A stretch of DNA of 64,000 nucleotides from JABMQB01 sp963678235 (GCA_963678235.1 OY782766.1:868001-932000); one strand, 5' to 3'; shown: positions 51,856-60,883, counted from the stretch's first letter. The notes: generated from the letters alone by a model not told the origin. Translations and numbers: made by a program.

Positions 51856-53787
51856 ATGAAAAGATTTTACTTTTTTATTTATTTAAGTGCTTTATGCACA
51901 AGTTTGTACGCGCAACCAGCAAGTTTTGAAGACTTGCAATTGCCAGAAGATTCGTATTGGAACGGTTCAGATGGAAGTGGAAGTTTCGTGTGTGGGAACA
52001 TCACCTTTTACAACGATTATAATGCTGCCTGGGCAAGTTGGAACGGATTTTCATATTCAAACAAAACCGATGTAACAACCCCGGGGTATGCTAATCAATA
52101 CAGCGCAATTACTGGTTCCGGACATAATTCGGAAAACTATGCTGTAGGTTTTATTTCAGGTACCACCAAAGCAGAATTAACAACTGCATCCACCTTATCA
52201 GGTTTTTACCTTACAAATAGTACCTACACCTATTTGTCAATGCTAAATGGTGATGCTTATTCCAAAAAATTTGGTGGAGAAAAAGGAATTGACCCGGATT
52301 ATCTAAAACTTACCATTTCCGGAATTTCAGAAACCGGCGAAACTACGGGAACTGTTGATTTCTACCTAGCCGATTTTAGGTTTGATAACTCATTTATGGA
52401 TTACATTGTAAATGAATGGACTTGGGTAGATCTTTCCACATTGGGAGAAGTTAAAGAATTACGTTTTTCACTTGAATCGAGCGATGTTAGTAGTTGGGGC
52501 ATGAATACCCCTGCCTATTTCTGCCTGGATGATGTAAATGGGGAAGCCCCCGTTGATCCATTTGCTGGAAAAACCATTGCCACTATCGAAGATATGAACC
52601 TTGCCACTGAAAGTTATTACGATGGATCGGATTTGGCTGGCGGATTTACAAGCGGCGGTTTCCAATTCAAGAATAACTACAATGCGGAATGGTTTTCGTG
52701 GAGCGGTTTTGCGGCATCCACAAGTACCGACACCGAAACAAAAGGTTGGGCAAACCAGTTCAGTGCAATGGCAGGATCAGGGGCTCAAAACACGCAATCT
52801 TATGCCGTAGGTTTCGATTTTGGCGATATGGATGTAGAGTTTGAGGCACAGATTGTTGATGGATTTTATGCTACCAACAATGCCTATACCTATTGGTCGA
52901 TGAAAGAAGGCGATGCCTATGCTAAGAAATTTGGTGGAGCCGACGGAACCGATCCAGATTGGCTATTGCTCACCATTGAAGGTTTTGATTCCTTGCAAAA
53001 CTCCACTGGTACAGTTGATTTTTACCTAGCAGATTTCAGGTTCGACGATGATTCAAAAGATTATATTCTTAGATCCTGGAAATATGTGGACTTAAGTTCC
53101 CTTGGTGAAGTCTCCAAGTTGCATTTTAGCTTGTCTTCTTCCGACAACGGGGCATGGGGAATGAACACCCCGGCATATTTCTGCCTGGATGAGCTAAACT
53201 ACAGGGATCAGGCACCAATTGTTGTTAATCCGGTTGCCGACATTGGCTATACTGAAAATCCGATAAGGGTATTCAGTGTTCCGGTTGAACATATTTTTAC
53301 CGATCCCGATGATGCCGACAGCACTATGGTTTACAGCATCGAAGGTATCGATAACACTGATTTGGTATTGGCAACATTTGTAAAGCTTGGCAAAACTGTG
53401 GAAACGCTTGAGCAACATTTGATGGTGAATATTACTGAAGGCCTTACCGGAGAAGCAGTTATTACACTTGGTGCCACTTCCAATGGAAAAACAACCCTTC
53501 ATTCTTTTAAAATTGTTGTGAGCTTCCCAACAAGCATTGAGTTAGTTGGTGAAGCACTAATTTCCGTGTATCCAAATCCTTTTGCCGATCGGTTAAATAT
53601 TTCGCTGCCCCAAGGAGAAGGCAACGTAGTTCTTTACGACATGAATGGAAGAATCCATTATGAAGAAAGATTTGGCAACCGGAATACAATGGAAATCAAT
53701 GATCTGGGATTTTTATCACCTGGAATTTACTTCATCAATGTGGTAACCCAGAATGGAAAAACAACAGAAAAAATTGTTAAAAGATAG
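51856..53787 (+). CDS. T9SS-exported protein with two DUF4465 domains
   Basis: 643 residues. Signal peptide 1-20 (SLYAQ). Two tandem DUF4465 domains at about 22-225 and 245-450; compare SYWNGSDGSGSFVCGNITFYNDYN with SYYDGSDLAGGFTSGGFQFKNNYN, and WGMNTPAYFCLDDVNG with WGMNTPAYFCLDELNY. A cadherin-like domain follows (455-560) and a T9SS type A sorting domain (SVYPNPFADRLNISLPQ ... GIYFINVVTQNGKTTEKIVKR). Controlled by its own cobalamin riboswitch, so probably a surface B12-binding or B12-scavenging protein. Binding itself is inference. Confidence 0.87.
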   Translation: MKRFYFFIYLSALCTSLYAQPASFEDLQLPEDSYWNGSDGSGSFVCGNITFYNDYNAAWASWNGFSYSNKTDVTTPGYANQYSAITGSGHNSENYAVGFISGTTKAELTTASTLSGFYLTNSTYTYLSMLNGDAYSKKFGGEKGIDPDYLKLTISGISETGETTGTVDFYLADFRFDNSFMDYIVNEWTWVDLSTLGEVKELRFSLESSDVSSWGMNTPAYFCLDDVNGEAPVDPFAGKTIATIEDMNLATESYYDGSDLAGGFTSGGFQFKNNYNAEWFSWSGFAASTSTDTETKGWANQFSAMAGSGAQNTQSYAVGFDFGDMDVEFEAQIVDGFYATNNAYTYWSMKEGDAYAKKFGGADGTDPDWLLLTIEGFDSLQNSTGTVDFYLADFRFDDDSKDYILRSWKYVDLSSLGEVSKLHFSLSSSDNGAWGMNTPAYFCLDELNYRDQAPIVVNPVADIGYTENPIRVFSVPVEHIFTDPDDADSTMVYSIEGIDNTDLVLATFVKLGKTVETLEQHLMVNITEGLTGEAVITLGATSNGKTTLHSFKIVVSFPTSIELVGEALISVYPNPFADRLNISLPQGEGNVVLYDMNGRIHYEERFGNRNTMEINDLGFLSPGIYFINVVTQNGKTTEKIVKR

Positions 53788-53891
53788 ATAATCAGAATTT
53801 TCAACAGGTAGCAGCTAAAACGATCAAATACTTATGAAGTGTTACCTGTTGATTAATTTTTGTCAATTCCAGAAAAAAGACATTTTTGTAT

Positions 53892-53922
53892 TTTGTTCAA
53901 TTGATGGAAAATCGTTTCTTTG
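53892..53922 (+). promoter_or_regulatory. Promoter of slyD
   Basis: TTTG (53892-53895), 19-bp spacer, TTTCTTTG (53915-53922), one mismatch from TAnnTTTG. The start codon is 31 bp downstream. Confidence 0.5.
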
Positions 53923-53952
53923 TAGGCTAATTGATAAGAATGATATAGAATT

Positions 53953-54543
53953 ATGGAAATCGCAAAAAATACAATGGTAACCCTAACGTATGATTTAAGG
54001 GTTGATGACGCAAATGGTCAAATGGTTGAACAGGCAACTACCGAAAATCCATTACAGTTTTTATATGGGGTAGGAATGATGCTTCCTAAATTTGAATCCA
54101 ACCTTTTAGGGGTAAGCCAAGGCGACTCATTTGAAGTGAAGTTGGAGAAAGCAGATGCTTATGGGGAAGTAAACCCGGATGCATTGGTCGATTTACCAAA
54201 AAATGTGTTTGAAGTAAATGGCGAAATCGATTACGAATTAATTAAAGTCGGAAATACTGTTCCAATGATGAGCAGCAATGGCCAAAGGCTTAACGGATTG
54301 GTACTTGAAGTAAACGACGATGTGGTTAAGATGGATTTTAACCATCCTTTGGCAGGTGAAGATTTATTTTTCAAAGGTTCGGTTGTTGAAGTACGTGAAG
54401 CATCAGAAGAAGAAATTGCACAAATACTAAACGGTGGCGGTGGCTGCGGTTGTGGAGATGGTGGCTGTGGTACAGATGACTGTGGCGATGGAAGCTGTGG
54501 ATCGAACGATGGTTCAGGTGGCGGCTGTGGTTGCGGTTGCTAA
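53953..54543 (+). CDS. slyD: FKBP-type peptidyl-prolyl isomerase, SlyD family
   Basis: 196 residues, cytoplasmic. FKBP domain interrupted by the insert-in-flap chaperone domain: TMVTLTYDLRVDDANGQMVEQATTENPLQFLYGVGMMLPKFESNLLGVSQGDSFEVKL ... DFNHPLAGEDLFFKGSVVEVREA. The C-terminal 45 residues are Gly/Cys/Asp-rich (CGCG, CGDGGCG, CGCGC), a metal-binding tail like that of E. coli SlyD with Cys in place of most His. It may therefore act in nickel or zinc handling as well as folding. Confidence 0.92.
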   Translation: MEIAKNTMVTLTYDLRVDDANGQMVEQATTENPLQFLYGVGMMLPKFESNLLGVSQGDSFEVKLEKADAYGEVNPDALVDLPKNVFEVNGEIDYELIKVGNTVPMMSSNGQRLNGLVLEVNDDVVKMDFNHPLAGEDLFFKGSVVEVREASEEEIAQILNGGGGCGCGDGGCGTDDCGDGSCGSNDGSGGGCGCGC

Positions 54544-54572
54544 AAGCATTGACAATTATTTAAACTTTTATA

Positions 54573-54601
54573 TTGAAACCTCGTAATCTTTTATATTTTT
54601 G
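54573..54601 (+). promoter_or_regulatory. Promoter of aroC
   Basis: TTG (54573-54575), 18-bp spacer, TATTTTTG (54594-54601), matching TAnnTTTG. The start codon is 25 bp downstream. Confidence 0.5.
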
Positions 54602-54626
54602 AAGATGCGGGGTTTTATAATTACTT

Positions 54627-55700
54627 ATGAACACATTCGGAAAACTATTTAGATTAACCTCTTTTGGTGAATCTCACGGAAAAGGAATTGGGGGCATTAT
54701 TGACGGATGCCCGGCTGGCGTTGAAATAGATATGGAATTCATTCAAAATGAATTAAACAGAAGGCGCCCGGGGCAATCAAAAATTACTACGCAACGGAAA
54801 GAACCGGATGCAGTTGAATTTTTATCCGGCATATTTGAAGGCAAAACACAGGGAACGCCAATCGCTTTTGCCATTTGGAACAAAGACCAGCACTCCAATG
54901 ATTATTCCGATATTAAAGATGTTTTCCGCCCTTCGCATGCCGATTATACTTATACCCAGAAATATGGCTCACGAGATTATAGGGGAGGGGGAAGGTCTTC
55001 AGCCCGTGAAACCATTGCCCGTGTGGTTGCCGGAGCAATTGCCAAATTAATCCTGCAACAAAAAGGGATTTCTATCCAGGCATTTGTTTCTTCGGTTGGC
55101 GAAATAAAACTGGAAAAATATTATAAAGAATTAGACCTTTCAAAAACCGAAGATACCATTGTTCGTTGCCCCGACCCGGAAACTGCCGAAAAGATGATCG
55201 AGCGTATCGAGTTTGCAGGAAGAAGCTATGACACGGTTGGAGGTGTTATTACAGCAGTTGCCACAGGTGTTCCTGTTGGACTTGGAGAGCCTGTATTTGC
55301 TAAGCTTCATGCCGATTTAGGACATGCCATGTTAGGCATAAATGCGGTGAAAGGGTTTGAATATGGAAGTGGTTTTGAAGGAACAAAATTAAGTGGATCT
55401 GAACATAATGATATTTTCATACGTTCAAATAGTGGAATTAAAACTAAAACAAATAATTCTGGCGGCGTACAGGGTGGAATTTCAAATGGCGAAGATATTT
55501 ACTTCAAAGTAGCTTTTAAGCCCATTGCAACCCTGCTAAAAGAACAAAATACGGTTGACCGTGATGGAAATGAAATTACGATTAACCCAAAAGGGAGACA
55601 TGACCCGTGTGTGTTGCCAAGGGCTGTGCCAATTGTTGAAGCAATGGCTGCTTTGGTTTTAGTAGATCATTATTTAATGAGTCAAATTAATAAACTATAG
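54627..55700 (+). CDS. aroC: Chorismate synthase
   Basis: Last step of the shikimate pathway, EPSP to chorismate, requiring reduced FMN. 357 residues, full length. Signatures: LTSFGESHGKGIGGIIDGCPAGVEID, GTPIAFAIWNKDQHSNDY, RPSHADYTYTQKYGSRDYRGGGRSSARETIARVVAGAIAK and RHDPCVLPRAVPIVEAMAALVL. The DUF134 gene follows after 2 bp. Confidence 0.97.
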   Translation: MNTFGKLFRLTSFGESHGKGIGGIIDGCPAGVEIDMEFIQNELNRRRPGQSKITTQRKEPDAVEFLSGIFEGKTQGTPIAFAIWNKDQHSNDYSDIKDVFRPSHADYTYTQKYGSRDYRGGGRSSARETIARVVAGAIAKLILQQKGISIQAFVSSVGEIKLEKYYKELDLSKTEDTIVRCPDPETAEKMIERIEFAGRSYDTVGGVITAVATGVPVGLGEPVFAKLHADLGHAMLGINAVKGFEYGSGFEGTKLSGSEHNDIFIRSNSGIKTKTNNSGGVQGGISNGEDIYFKVAFKPIATLLKEQNTVDRDGNEITINPKGRHDPCVLPRAVPIVEAMAALVLVDHYLMSQINKL

Positions 55701-55702
55701 AG

Positions 55703-56116
55703 ATGCCAAGAAAAAAGAGAGATCGGAAAATACTTGTTCCCCCGGTGATTAAAGGAATGTCTGTGTTTGGTGTAAGAGGAAGAAAGGCACAAGAGATATC
55801 TTTAAAGATAGAAGAGTATGAGGCTATAAGGCTTCTTGATTATAGAGGCATGACGCAGGAAGAAGCGGCAGTACATATGGAGGTTAGCAGGCCAACACTT
55901 ACACGCATTTACGAAGATGCGCGTAAAAAAGTAGCTCAGGCTTTTGTTGAAGGACGTGATATTCTTTTCAGGGGTGGAAATTTCTTTTTTACCGACGATT
56001 GGTACAAATGTACTTCGTGCAATTCAAGTTTTAGTTTTTATGAAGACTCGAAAGTTTGCTGTCCGCTGTGTACTTCAGAGGACCTGCTTTCACTAAATGA
56101 ATATTACAAAGATTAA
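55703..56116 (+). CDS. DUF134 DNA-binding protein with C-terminal zinc ribbon
   Basis: 137 residues. The DUF134 helix-turn-helix region reads KIEEYEAIRLLDYRGMTQEEAAVHMEVSRPTLTRIYEDARKKVAQAFVEGRDILFRGG. A C-terminal extension has two cysteine pairs (WYKCTSCNSSF and VCCPLCTSEDL) that look like a zinc ribbon. Probably a transcription regulator; target unknown. Two bp after aroC, so likely cotranscribed. Confidence 0.87.
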   Translation: MPRKKRDRKILVPPVIKGMSVFGVRGRKAQEISLKIEEYEAIRLLDYRGMTQEEAAVHMEVSRPTLTRIYEDARKKVAQAFVEGRDILFRGGNFFFTDDWYKCTSCNSSFSFYEDSKVCCPLCTSEDLLSLNEYYKD

Positions 56117-56139
56117 GCTATAATTGGAAGATATTTGAG

Positions 56140-56172
56140 AAAGCCTGTGGAAGAAATTTCATTGGCTTTTTT
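56140..56172 (+). terminator. Terminator after the DUF134 gene
   Basis: AAAGCC (56140-56145) pairs with GGCTTT (56164-56169), followed by T. Weaker than the hairpin just downstream. Confidence 0.5.
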
Positions 56173-56190
56173 GTTGAAATCCCTTTGGAT

Positions 56191-56226
56191 AAAAAGGGCA
56201 TTTACCATTGGTGAATGCCCTTTTTC
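56191..56226. terminator. Strong bidirectional terminator
   Basis: A 16-bp stem, AAAAAGGGCATTTACC with GGTGAATGCCCTTTTT (one G-T pair), and a 3-base loop. It ends the aroC-DUF134 unit (+) and the rpsF-rpsR-rplI operon (-). Confidence 0.9.
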
Positions 56227-56253
56227 CGTTTGAATGCGTGTGTTTTTTATTTC

Positions 56254-56700
56254 TTATTCGGCAACAACTTCAAATTCAAAATCAATAATTACTTCTTTGT
56301 GAAGTTTGATTTTTGCAGTAAATGTACCAACTTCTTTTACTGAATCTTCAGGAAGGGTGATTTGTTTCCTGTCAATTTCAAATCCTTTTTTATTAATTGC
56401 TTCAGCTAGCATAATTGTGTTAACCGAACCAAATATTTTACCTGAAGAACTGGTTTTAGCACCAATTTTAACTTTCTTATTTTCCAGTTTTGCAACAATT
56501 GCCAAAGCTTCATCTTTAAGCTTAGCTTCTTTATGCGCTTGTTGTTTCTTATTTTCAGCAATTACTTTTTTAGCCGATTCGGTAGCAGTAATAGCCATTT
56601 TTTGAGGAATAAGAAAATTTCGGGCATAGCCTTCCTTGACAGTTACTATATCGTCTTTGCTGCCAAGTCTATCAACGTCTTGTAATAATATAATTTCCAT
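56254..56700 (-). CDS. rplI: 50S ribosomal protein L9
   Basis: 148 residues. MEIILLQDVDRLGSKDDIVTVKEGYARNFLIPQKMA is the standard L9 beginning; a connecting helix (IAENKKQQAHKEAKLKDEALAIV) and a C-terminal rRNA-binding domain follow. A good AAAGGAGG Shine-Dalgarno lies before the start. Third gene of the S6-S18-L9 operon. Confidence 0.97.
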   Translation of the reverse strand: MEIILLQDVDRLGSKDDIVTVKEGYARNFLIPQKMAITATESAKKVIAENKKQQAHKEAKLKDEALAIVAKLENKKVKIGAKTSSSGKIFGSVNTIMLAEAINKKGFEIDRKQITLPEDSVKEVGTFTAKIKLHKEVIIDFEFEVVAE

Positions 56701-56713
56701 TTCAAATCCTCCT

Positions 56714-56983
56714 TTATTTCATCATGTCAGTTACAAATGGTAGTAAAGCCAAGTTACGGGCACGTTTAATTGCCTTTGAAACTTTACGTTGGTATTTTAA
56801 AGAAGTACCTGTTAGTCGCCTTGGTAAAATTTTACCTTGTTCGTTCAGGAATTTCTTCAAAAATTCAGGATCTTTATAATCCACATACTTGATACCATTC
56901 TTTTTGAAACGGCAATATTTTTTCTTTTTAATCTCCACGGTTGGAGGAGTCAAATACCTAATTTCACTTTGATTTTGTGCCAT
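56714..56983 (-). CDS. rpsR: 30S ribosomal protein S18
   Basis: 89 residues. KKKYCRFKKNGIKYVDYKDPEFLKKFLNEQGKILPRRLTGTSLKYQRKVSKAIKRARNLALLPFV is a complete S18 sequence. Between rpsF and rplI in the usual order; 13 bp from rplI. Confidence 0.97.
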   Translation of the reverse strand: MAQNQSEIRYLTPPTVEIKKKKYCRFKKNGIKYVDYKDPEFLKKFLNEQGKILPRRLTGTSLKYQRKVSKAIKRARNLALLPFVTDMMK

Positions 56984-56986
56984 CTG

Positions 56987-57343
56987 TTATTCCTCCTTCT
57001 TTTGTGTTTTTTGACTTAAAATATTTCTTCTTTTCGCACTATAAGCAGCGGCATGTTTGTCCAGTTTTACGGTCATAAAACGGATAATGCGCTCGTCACG
57101 GCGAAATTCAATCTCCAGCTTTTGCATTAAACTTGGTTCACCTTTGAACTCGAATAAATGATAAAAGCCAGTCGATTTTTTTTGGATGGGATATGCCAGT
57201 TTTTTCATCCCCCAGTTTTCTTCATGGAATAAATCACCACCGTTTGAGGTAATGATTTCCTTGAATTTTTGTACCGCTTCCTTTACCTGTGGCTCAGATA
57301 AAACGGGAGTAGCAATGAAAACGGTTTCATACTGATTCAACAT
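56987..57343 (-). CDS. rpsF: 30S ribosomal protein S6
   Basis: 118 residues. NQYETVFIATPVLSEPQVKEAVQKFKEIITSNGGDLFHEENWGMKKLAYPIQKKSTGFYHLFEFKG and FRRDERIIRFMTVKLDKHA identify S6, with a short Lys/Glu tail. First gene of the operon, with a consensus promoter upstream. Confidence 0.97.
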   Translation of the reverse strand: MLNQYETVFIATPVLSEPQVKEAVQKFKEIITSNGGDLFHEENWGMKKLAYPIQKKSTGFYHLFEFKGEPSLMQKLEIEFRRDERIIRFMTVKLDKHAAAYSAKRRNILSQKTQKKEE

Positions 57344-57386
57344 AAATTTTAATTTTAATTAAACAAAATGCCCTTTTTAGGACGCG

Positions 57387-57417
57387 CAAAAATAGAAATA
57401 AAATGTTATTTATCAAA
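57387..57417 (-). promoter_or_regulatory. Promoter of the rpsF-rpsR-rplI operon
   Basis: On the minus strand TTTG (57417-57414), exactly 19 bp, then TATTTTTG (57394-57387): a full match to the Bacteroidota consensus. The 5' leader to the rpsF start is about 35-40 bases. Confidence 0.7.
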
Positions 57418-57566
57418 CATTTGCAGGGTGTTTTTATTTCAAGGAAAAGAATATCGAAGTTTTTTTAGCGTGGTTTTATCAATATGTCAGATAATGAGGT
57501 GCTTATGATCAGTAACAGATATCAGTACTATCTTCATCAATATATTTTTCGAAACCTAATTAAGAA

Positions 57567-58715
57567 TTAAATTGCCAGCCTAATCCCTGTGAATTGATAT
57601 CCAAGATTTGGTGGAAAGAAATTTCGGTATGTTTTGCGTGAATGCAATGGAGGTGTTATGACCGATGCCCCCCTTAAAACTTTTTGATTGACCATAAATT
57701 TTCCATTGTACTCGCCAACTGCACCTCTTGCTTTTTTATAACCGGGGTAAGGAAGATAAGCACTCTCTGTCCATTCCCAACGATTGCCCCATTTAAATTG
57801 ATCACTTGCGGCTTCCCATTCAAATTCGGTTGGCAGCCGTTTGCCGTGCCATTGAGCAAAAGCATAGGCTTCATAGTAATTTATATGGGTAACCGGATGG
57901 TTATAATTTATTTTTCGTAATCCTGCCAGCGTGTATTGATACCATTCATTCTTTATTTTTTTCCAATACATTGGTTTGGAAATATTATTTTCGGTGAGCC
58001 ACTGCCAGGCTTCCGAGTGCCATAGGTTGACATTTCTGTAGCCACCGTCTTCAATAAACTCCAAATACTCAGCATTTGAAACCAACGATTCGCGTATTTG
58101 AAAAGGATGAATAAAAACCAGATGGGCTTCTTTCTCGTTATCAAAATGAAAACCATCGCCTTCATAACCAATCGTATAAATTCCTTCATCGATAGATAAA
58201 TAAGTTTTTTCTTCGATTGAAATATCCTCACAAAATGCTTTTTCCGAATAGGTTGGATACAAGGGATTAACCGAAAAGTTATATTTCAGATCGGTAAGCA
58301 ATAATTCCTGGTGCTGTTGTTCATGGTTTAATCCTAAAAGAACAAGGTCATGAATTTGGGCAGTAACGGGCTTTTCCAAAAACAAAACCATATGCCTGTC
58401 AACATATTCCCGATAATTTAAAACTTTATTAACTGTTGGGCGGCTAAGTGTTCCACGGTTTGGACGCTTTACCCGTTCGCCAACATTTTCATAATAACTG
58501 TTGAAAATAAAGCTGTATTTGTGATGGAATGGTTTGTATCCGGATTGGTATTTCTGGAGGATAAATTGTTCGAAGAACCAGGTTGTATGCCCTAAATTCC
58601 ATTTCGGAGGACTTGCAAATTCTGCTGCTTGGGTAATATAGTCTTCGGTTTCCAGTGGTTTGCATAACCCCACCGAGTGTTGTCTTATATTCAGGTATTT
58701 ATTTTTTAAGTCCAT
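57567..58715 (-). CDS. EgtB-like non-haem iron sulfoxide synthase
   Basis: 382 residues. DinB-like N-domain with H43 (LGHTTWFFEQF) and the iron motif H131-E-Q-Q-H135-Q-E (HX3HXE), then a formylglycine-enzyme-like domain (KRLPTEFEWEAASDQFKWGNRWEWTESAYLPYPGYK, VLRGASVITPPLHSRKTYRNFFPPNLGYQFTGIRLAI). EgtB couples cysteine or glutamylcysteine to trimethylhistidine in ergothioneine synthesis. No egtD methyltransferase is adjacent, so the exact substrate (ergothioneine-type or another histidine betaine) is open. Alone between the S6 operon and the carboxylase operon. Confidence 0.87.
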   Translation of the reverse strand: MDLKNKYLNIRQHSVGLCKPLETEDYITQAAEFASPPKWNLGHTTWFFEQFILQKYQSGYKPFHHKYSFIFNSYYENVGERVKRPNRGTLSRPTVNKVLNYREYVDRHMVLFLEKPVTAQIHDLVLLGLNHEQQHQELLLTDLKYNFSVNPLYPTYSEKAFCEDISIEEKTYLSIDEGIYTIGYEGDGFHFDNEKEAHLVFIHPFQIRESLVSNAEYLEFIEDGGYRNVNLWHSEAWQWLTENNISKPMYWKKIKNEWYQYTLAGLRKINYNHPVTHINYYEAYAFAQWHGKRLPTEFEWEAASDQFKWGNRWEWTESAYLPYPGYKKARGAVGEYNGKFMVNQKVLRGASVITPPLHSRKTYRNFFPPNLGYQFTGIRLAI

Positions 58716-58771
58716 AACAGATCAAATCTTTAAAAAACTAACAATCATCAGCCAAAAATGATTTCAGTATG

Positions 58772-58801
58772 TATAAAAAAAGCTGTTGAAACAACAGCTT
58801 T
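58772..58801 (-). terminator. Terminator of the acyl-CoA carboxylase operon
   Basis: Perfect 10-bp stem AAAGCTGTTG/CAACAGCTTT with a 3-base loop (58779-58801), followed on the minus strand by a T tract. Confidence 0.85.
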
Positions 58802-58816
58802 AAATTCAAAATATCT

Positions 58817-60352
58817 TTACAAAGGAATATTCCCATGCTTTTTCGGAGGATTTGATTTTCGCTTGTTGTGCGTCATCTCAAGTGCAGTTATTATTTTGCT
58901 CCTTGTGTCTTTCGGACTTATTATTTCATCGATATAACCCAAAGATGCTGCTTTGTACGGATTAGCAAACTTTTCCCTGTATTCTTCAACAGCGGCTGCT
59001 TTTTCATCCTCGTTAAGTTTGTTCCTGTGAATAATGTTTATGGCACCATCGGGACCCATTACGGCAATTTCAGCTGTAGGGTAAGCATAATTAATATCTG
59101 CGCCTATATGTTTGCTTGACATTACATCGTAGGCCCCGCCATAAGCTTTTCGGGTAATAATGGTTATTTTGGGAACAGTGGCTTCAGCGAAAGCGTACAA
59201 TAATTTTGCACCATGTTTAATAATCCCACCAAATTCCTGACCGGTACCGGGCAAGAATCCTGGAACATCGACAAAAGTGATTAGTGGCAGGTTAAATGCA
59301 TCACAAAACCTTACAAACCGTGCTGCTTTATGTGATGAATTAATATCAAGGACACCCGCAAGATGCGATGGTTGGTTGGCAACGATTCCGACCGGCTTTC
59401 CTCCAAATCGTGCAAATCCGACAACAATATTTTGAGCATAATGTGGTTGAACCTCCAGGAAGTGTTTATTATCAATCACTTTTTCAATAATATCCATCAT
59501 GTTGTAGGGCTTATTCGGGTCTGCCGGAACAATATCATTTAGGCTTGCATCACTTCTTTCCGAAGGATCAGTACAGGCTTTAACAGGTGGATCCTCTAAA
59601 TTATTAGATGGGATAAAACTAACCAGCTCGCGCACCATCATCAATGTTTGGGCTTCATCGCTCCCTGTAAAATGGGCAACACCACTTTTCGACGAATGTG
59701 TTTTAGCACCTCCAAGATCCTCTTTGCTAACATCTTCGTGGGTCACAGTTTTTATGACTTCGGGACCGGTAACAAACATATGGCTGGTTTCATTCACCAT
59801 AAAAATAAAATCGGTGAGAGCAGGAGAGTACACAGCCCCTCCGGCACAGGGTCCAAGTATTGCTGATATTTGTGGGACTACCCCCGATGAAATAACATTG
59901 TTATAGAAAATATCGGCATAACCTGCGAGGCTTTCAACACCTTCCTGTATCCGTGCACCACCCGAATCGTTTAAGCCAATAACCGGGGCACCCATTTTTA
60001 GGGCAAGGTTTTGAATTTTGACTATTTTATCGGCATTTGCCCGGCTCAAACTTCCCCCAAAAACAGTGAAGTCCTGCGCAAAAACATAAACCAATCTACC
60101 ATTAATTTTACCGTAACCTGCAACTAAACCATCACCAAGGATTTTGTTTTTTTCCATTCCAAAGTCATAACTCCGGTGGGTTACAAGTTTGTCGATTTCA
60201 TTAAAACTTCCAGGGTCCAGTAATAATTCTATGCGTTCACGTGCCGTGTTCTTACCAACCGAATGTTGTTTCTCAATTCTGGCAATACCACCGCCCTGTT
60301 CTGCTTCTTTATTGAAGTCCGAAAGTTTTTTGTATTTATCAGTTAGATCCAT
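58817..60352 (-). CDS. Acyl-CoA carboxylase carboxyltransferase subunit (propionyl-CoA type)
   Basis: 511 residues, full length for the PccB/AccD5/MmdA family. Two crotonase-like halves: GARIQEGVESLAGYADIFYNNVISSGVVPQISAILGPCAGGAVYSPALTDFIFMV and FVDVPGFLPGTGQEFGGIIKHGAKLLYAFAEATVPKITIITRKAYGGAYDVMSSKHIGAD, then AEIAVMGPDGAINII. Encoded with a biotin carrier and a biotin carboxylase, so probably a propionyl-CoA (or acetyl/propionyl-CoA) carboxylase making methylmalonyl-CoA. A decarboxylase role is less likely with a biotin carboxylase next to it. Confidence 0.93.
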   Translation of the reverse strand: MDLTDKYKKLSDFNKEAEQGGGIARIEKQHSVGKNTARERIELLLDPGSFNEIDKLVTHRSYDFGMEKNKILGDGLVAGYGKINGRLVYVFAQDFTVFGGSLSRANADKIVKIQNLALKMGAPVIGLNDSGGARIQEGVESLAGYADIFYNNVISSGVVPQISAILGPCAGGAVYSPALTDFIFMVNETSHMFVTGPEVIKTVTHEDVSKEDLGGAKTHSSKSGVAHFTGSDEAQTLMMVRELVSFIPSNNLEDPPVKACTDPSERSDASLNDIVPADPNKPYNMMDIIEKVIDNKHFLEVQPHYAQNIVVGFARFGGKPVGIVANQPSHLAGVLDINSSHKAARFVRFCDAFNLPLITFVDVPGFLPGTGQEFGGIIKHGAKLLYAFAEATVPKITIITRKAYGGAYDVMSSKHIGADINYAYPTAEIAVMGPDGAINIIHRNKLNEDEKAAAVEEYREKFANPYKAASLGYIDEIISPKDTRSKIITALEMTHNKRKSNPPKKHGNIPL

Positions 60353-60362
60353 ATATACTCGT

Positions 60363-60872
60363 TTATTCGATTTCGATTAATATTTGGTTGGCATCTATTA
60401 CATCGCCTTCACCTACATAAATTGCTTTTATCATACCATCCTTTTGCGATTTATATTCGCTTTCCATCTTCATTGCCGAAATAGTCAGCACGGTATCTCC
60501 TTGCTTAACAATATCCCCTTCCGATACCAAAACTTTAACCACTTTCCCGGGCATTGGTGACGATATGGTGTTTTCGCTATGAACCATGCTTCCATTTCCC
60601 CTGTTCAGCAAATATCTTGATTCTGCATCAATAACCTCCAAATCGTAGGTGTTATATAAAGTATGTGCTGTGTATAATTTTGGATGTTCGCCCGGTACCA
60701 GTTCGATATTATGCGAATGCCCATTTTCTATAATTGAAAATGTTCCATCAACCGTATGCATTAAATCAATATTATAGATCTTATCATCTACTTTTATTTC
60801 GAGTAGGTTATCTTTCTGGGATACAATTTTCACTTTTGCAATCCTATCCCTGATTTTTATTTCAACTGACAT
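60363..60872 (-). CDS. Biotin carboxyl carrier protein of acyl-CoA carboxylase
   Basis: 169 residues. The N-terminal beta-rich part is followed by a C-terminal biotinyl domain (SSPMPGKVVKVLVSEGDIVKQGDTVLTISAMKMESEYKSQKDG); the biotinylated lysine is K135 in A-M-K-M. Between the carboxylase and carboxyltransferase genes with about 10 bp on either side. Confidence 0.94.
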   Translation of the reverse strand: MSVEIKIRDRIAKVKIVSQKDNLLEIKVDDKIYNIDLMHTVDGTFSIIENGHSHNIELVPGEHPKLYTAHTLYNTYDLEVIDAESRYLLNRGNGSMVHSENTISSPMPGKVVKVLVSEGDIVKQGDTVLTISAMKMESEYKSQKDGMIKAIYVGEGDVIDANQILIEIE

Positions 60873-60883
60873 GCTTTACTCTT

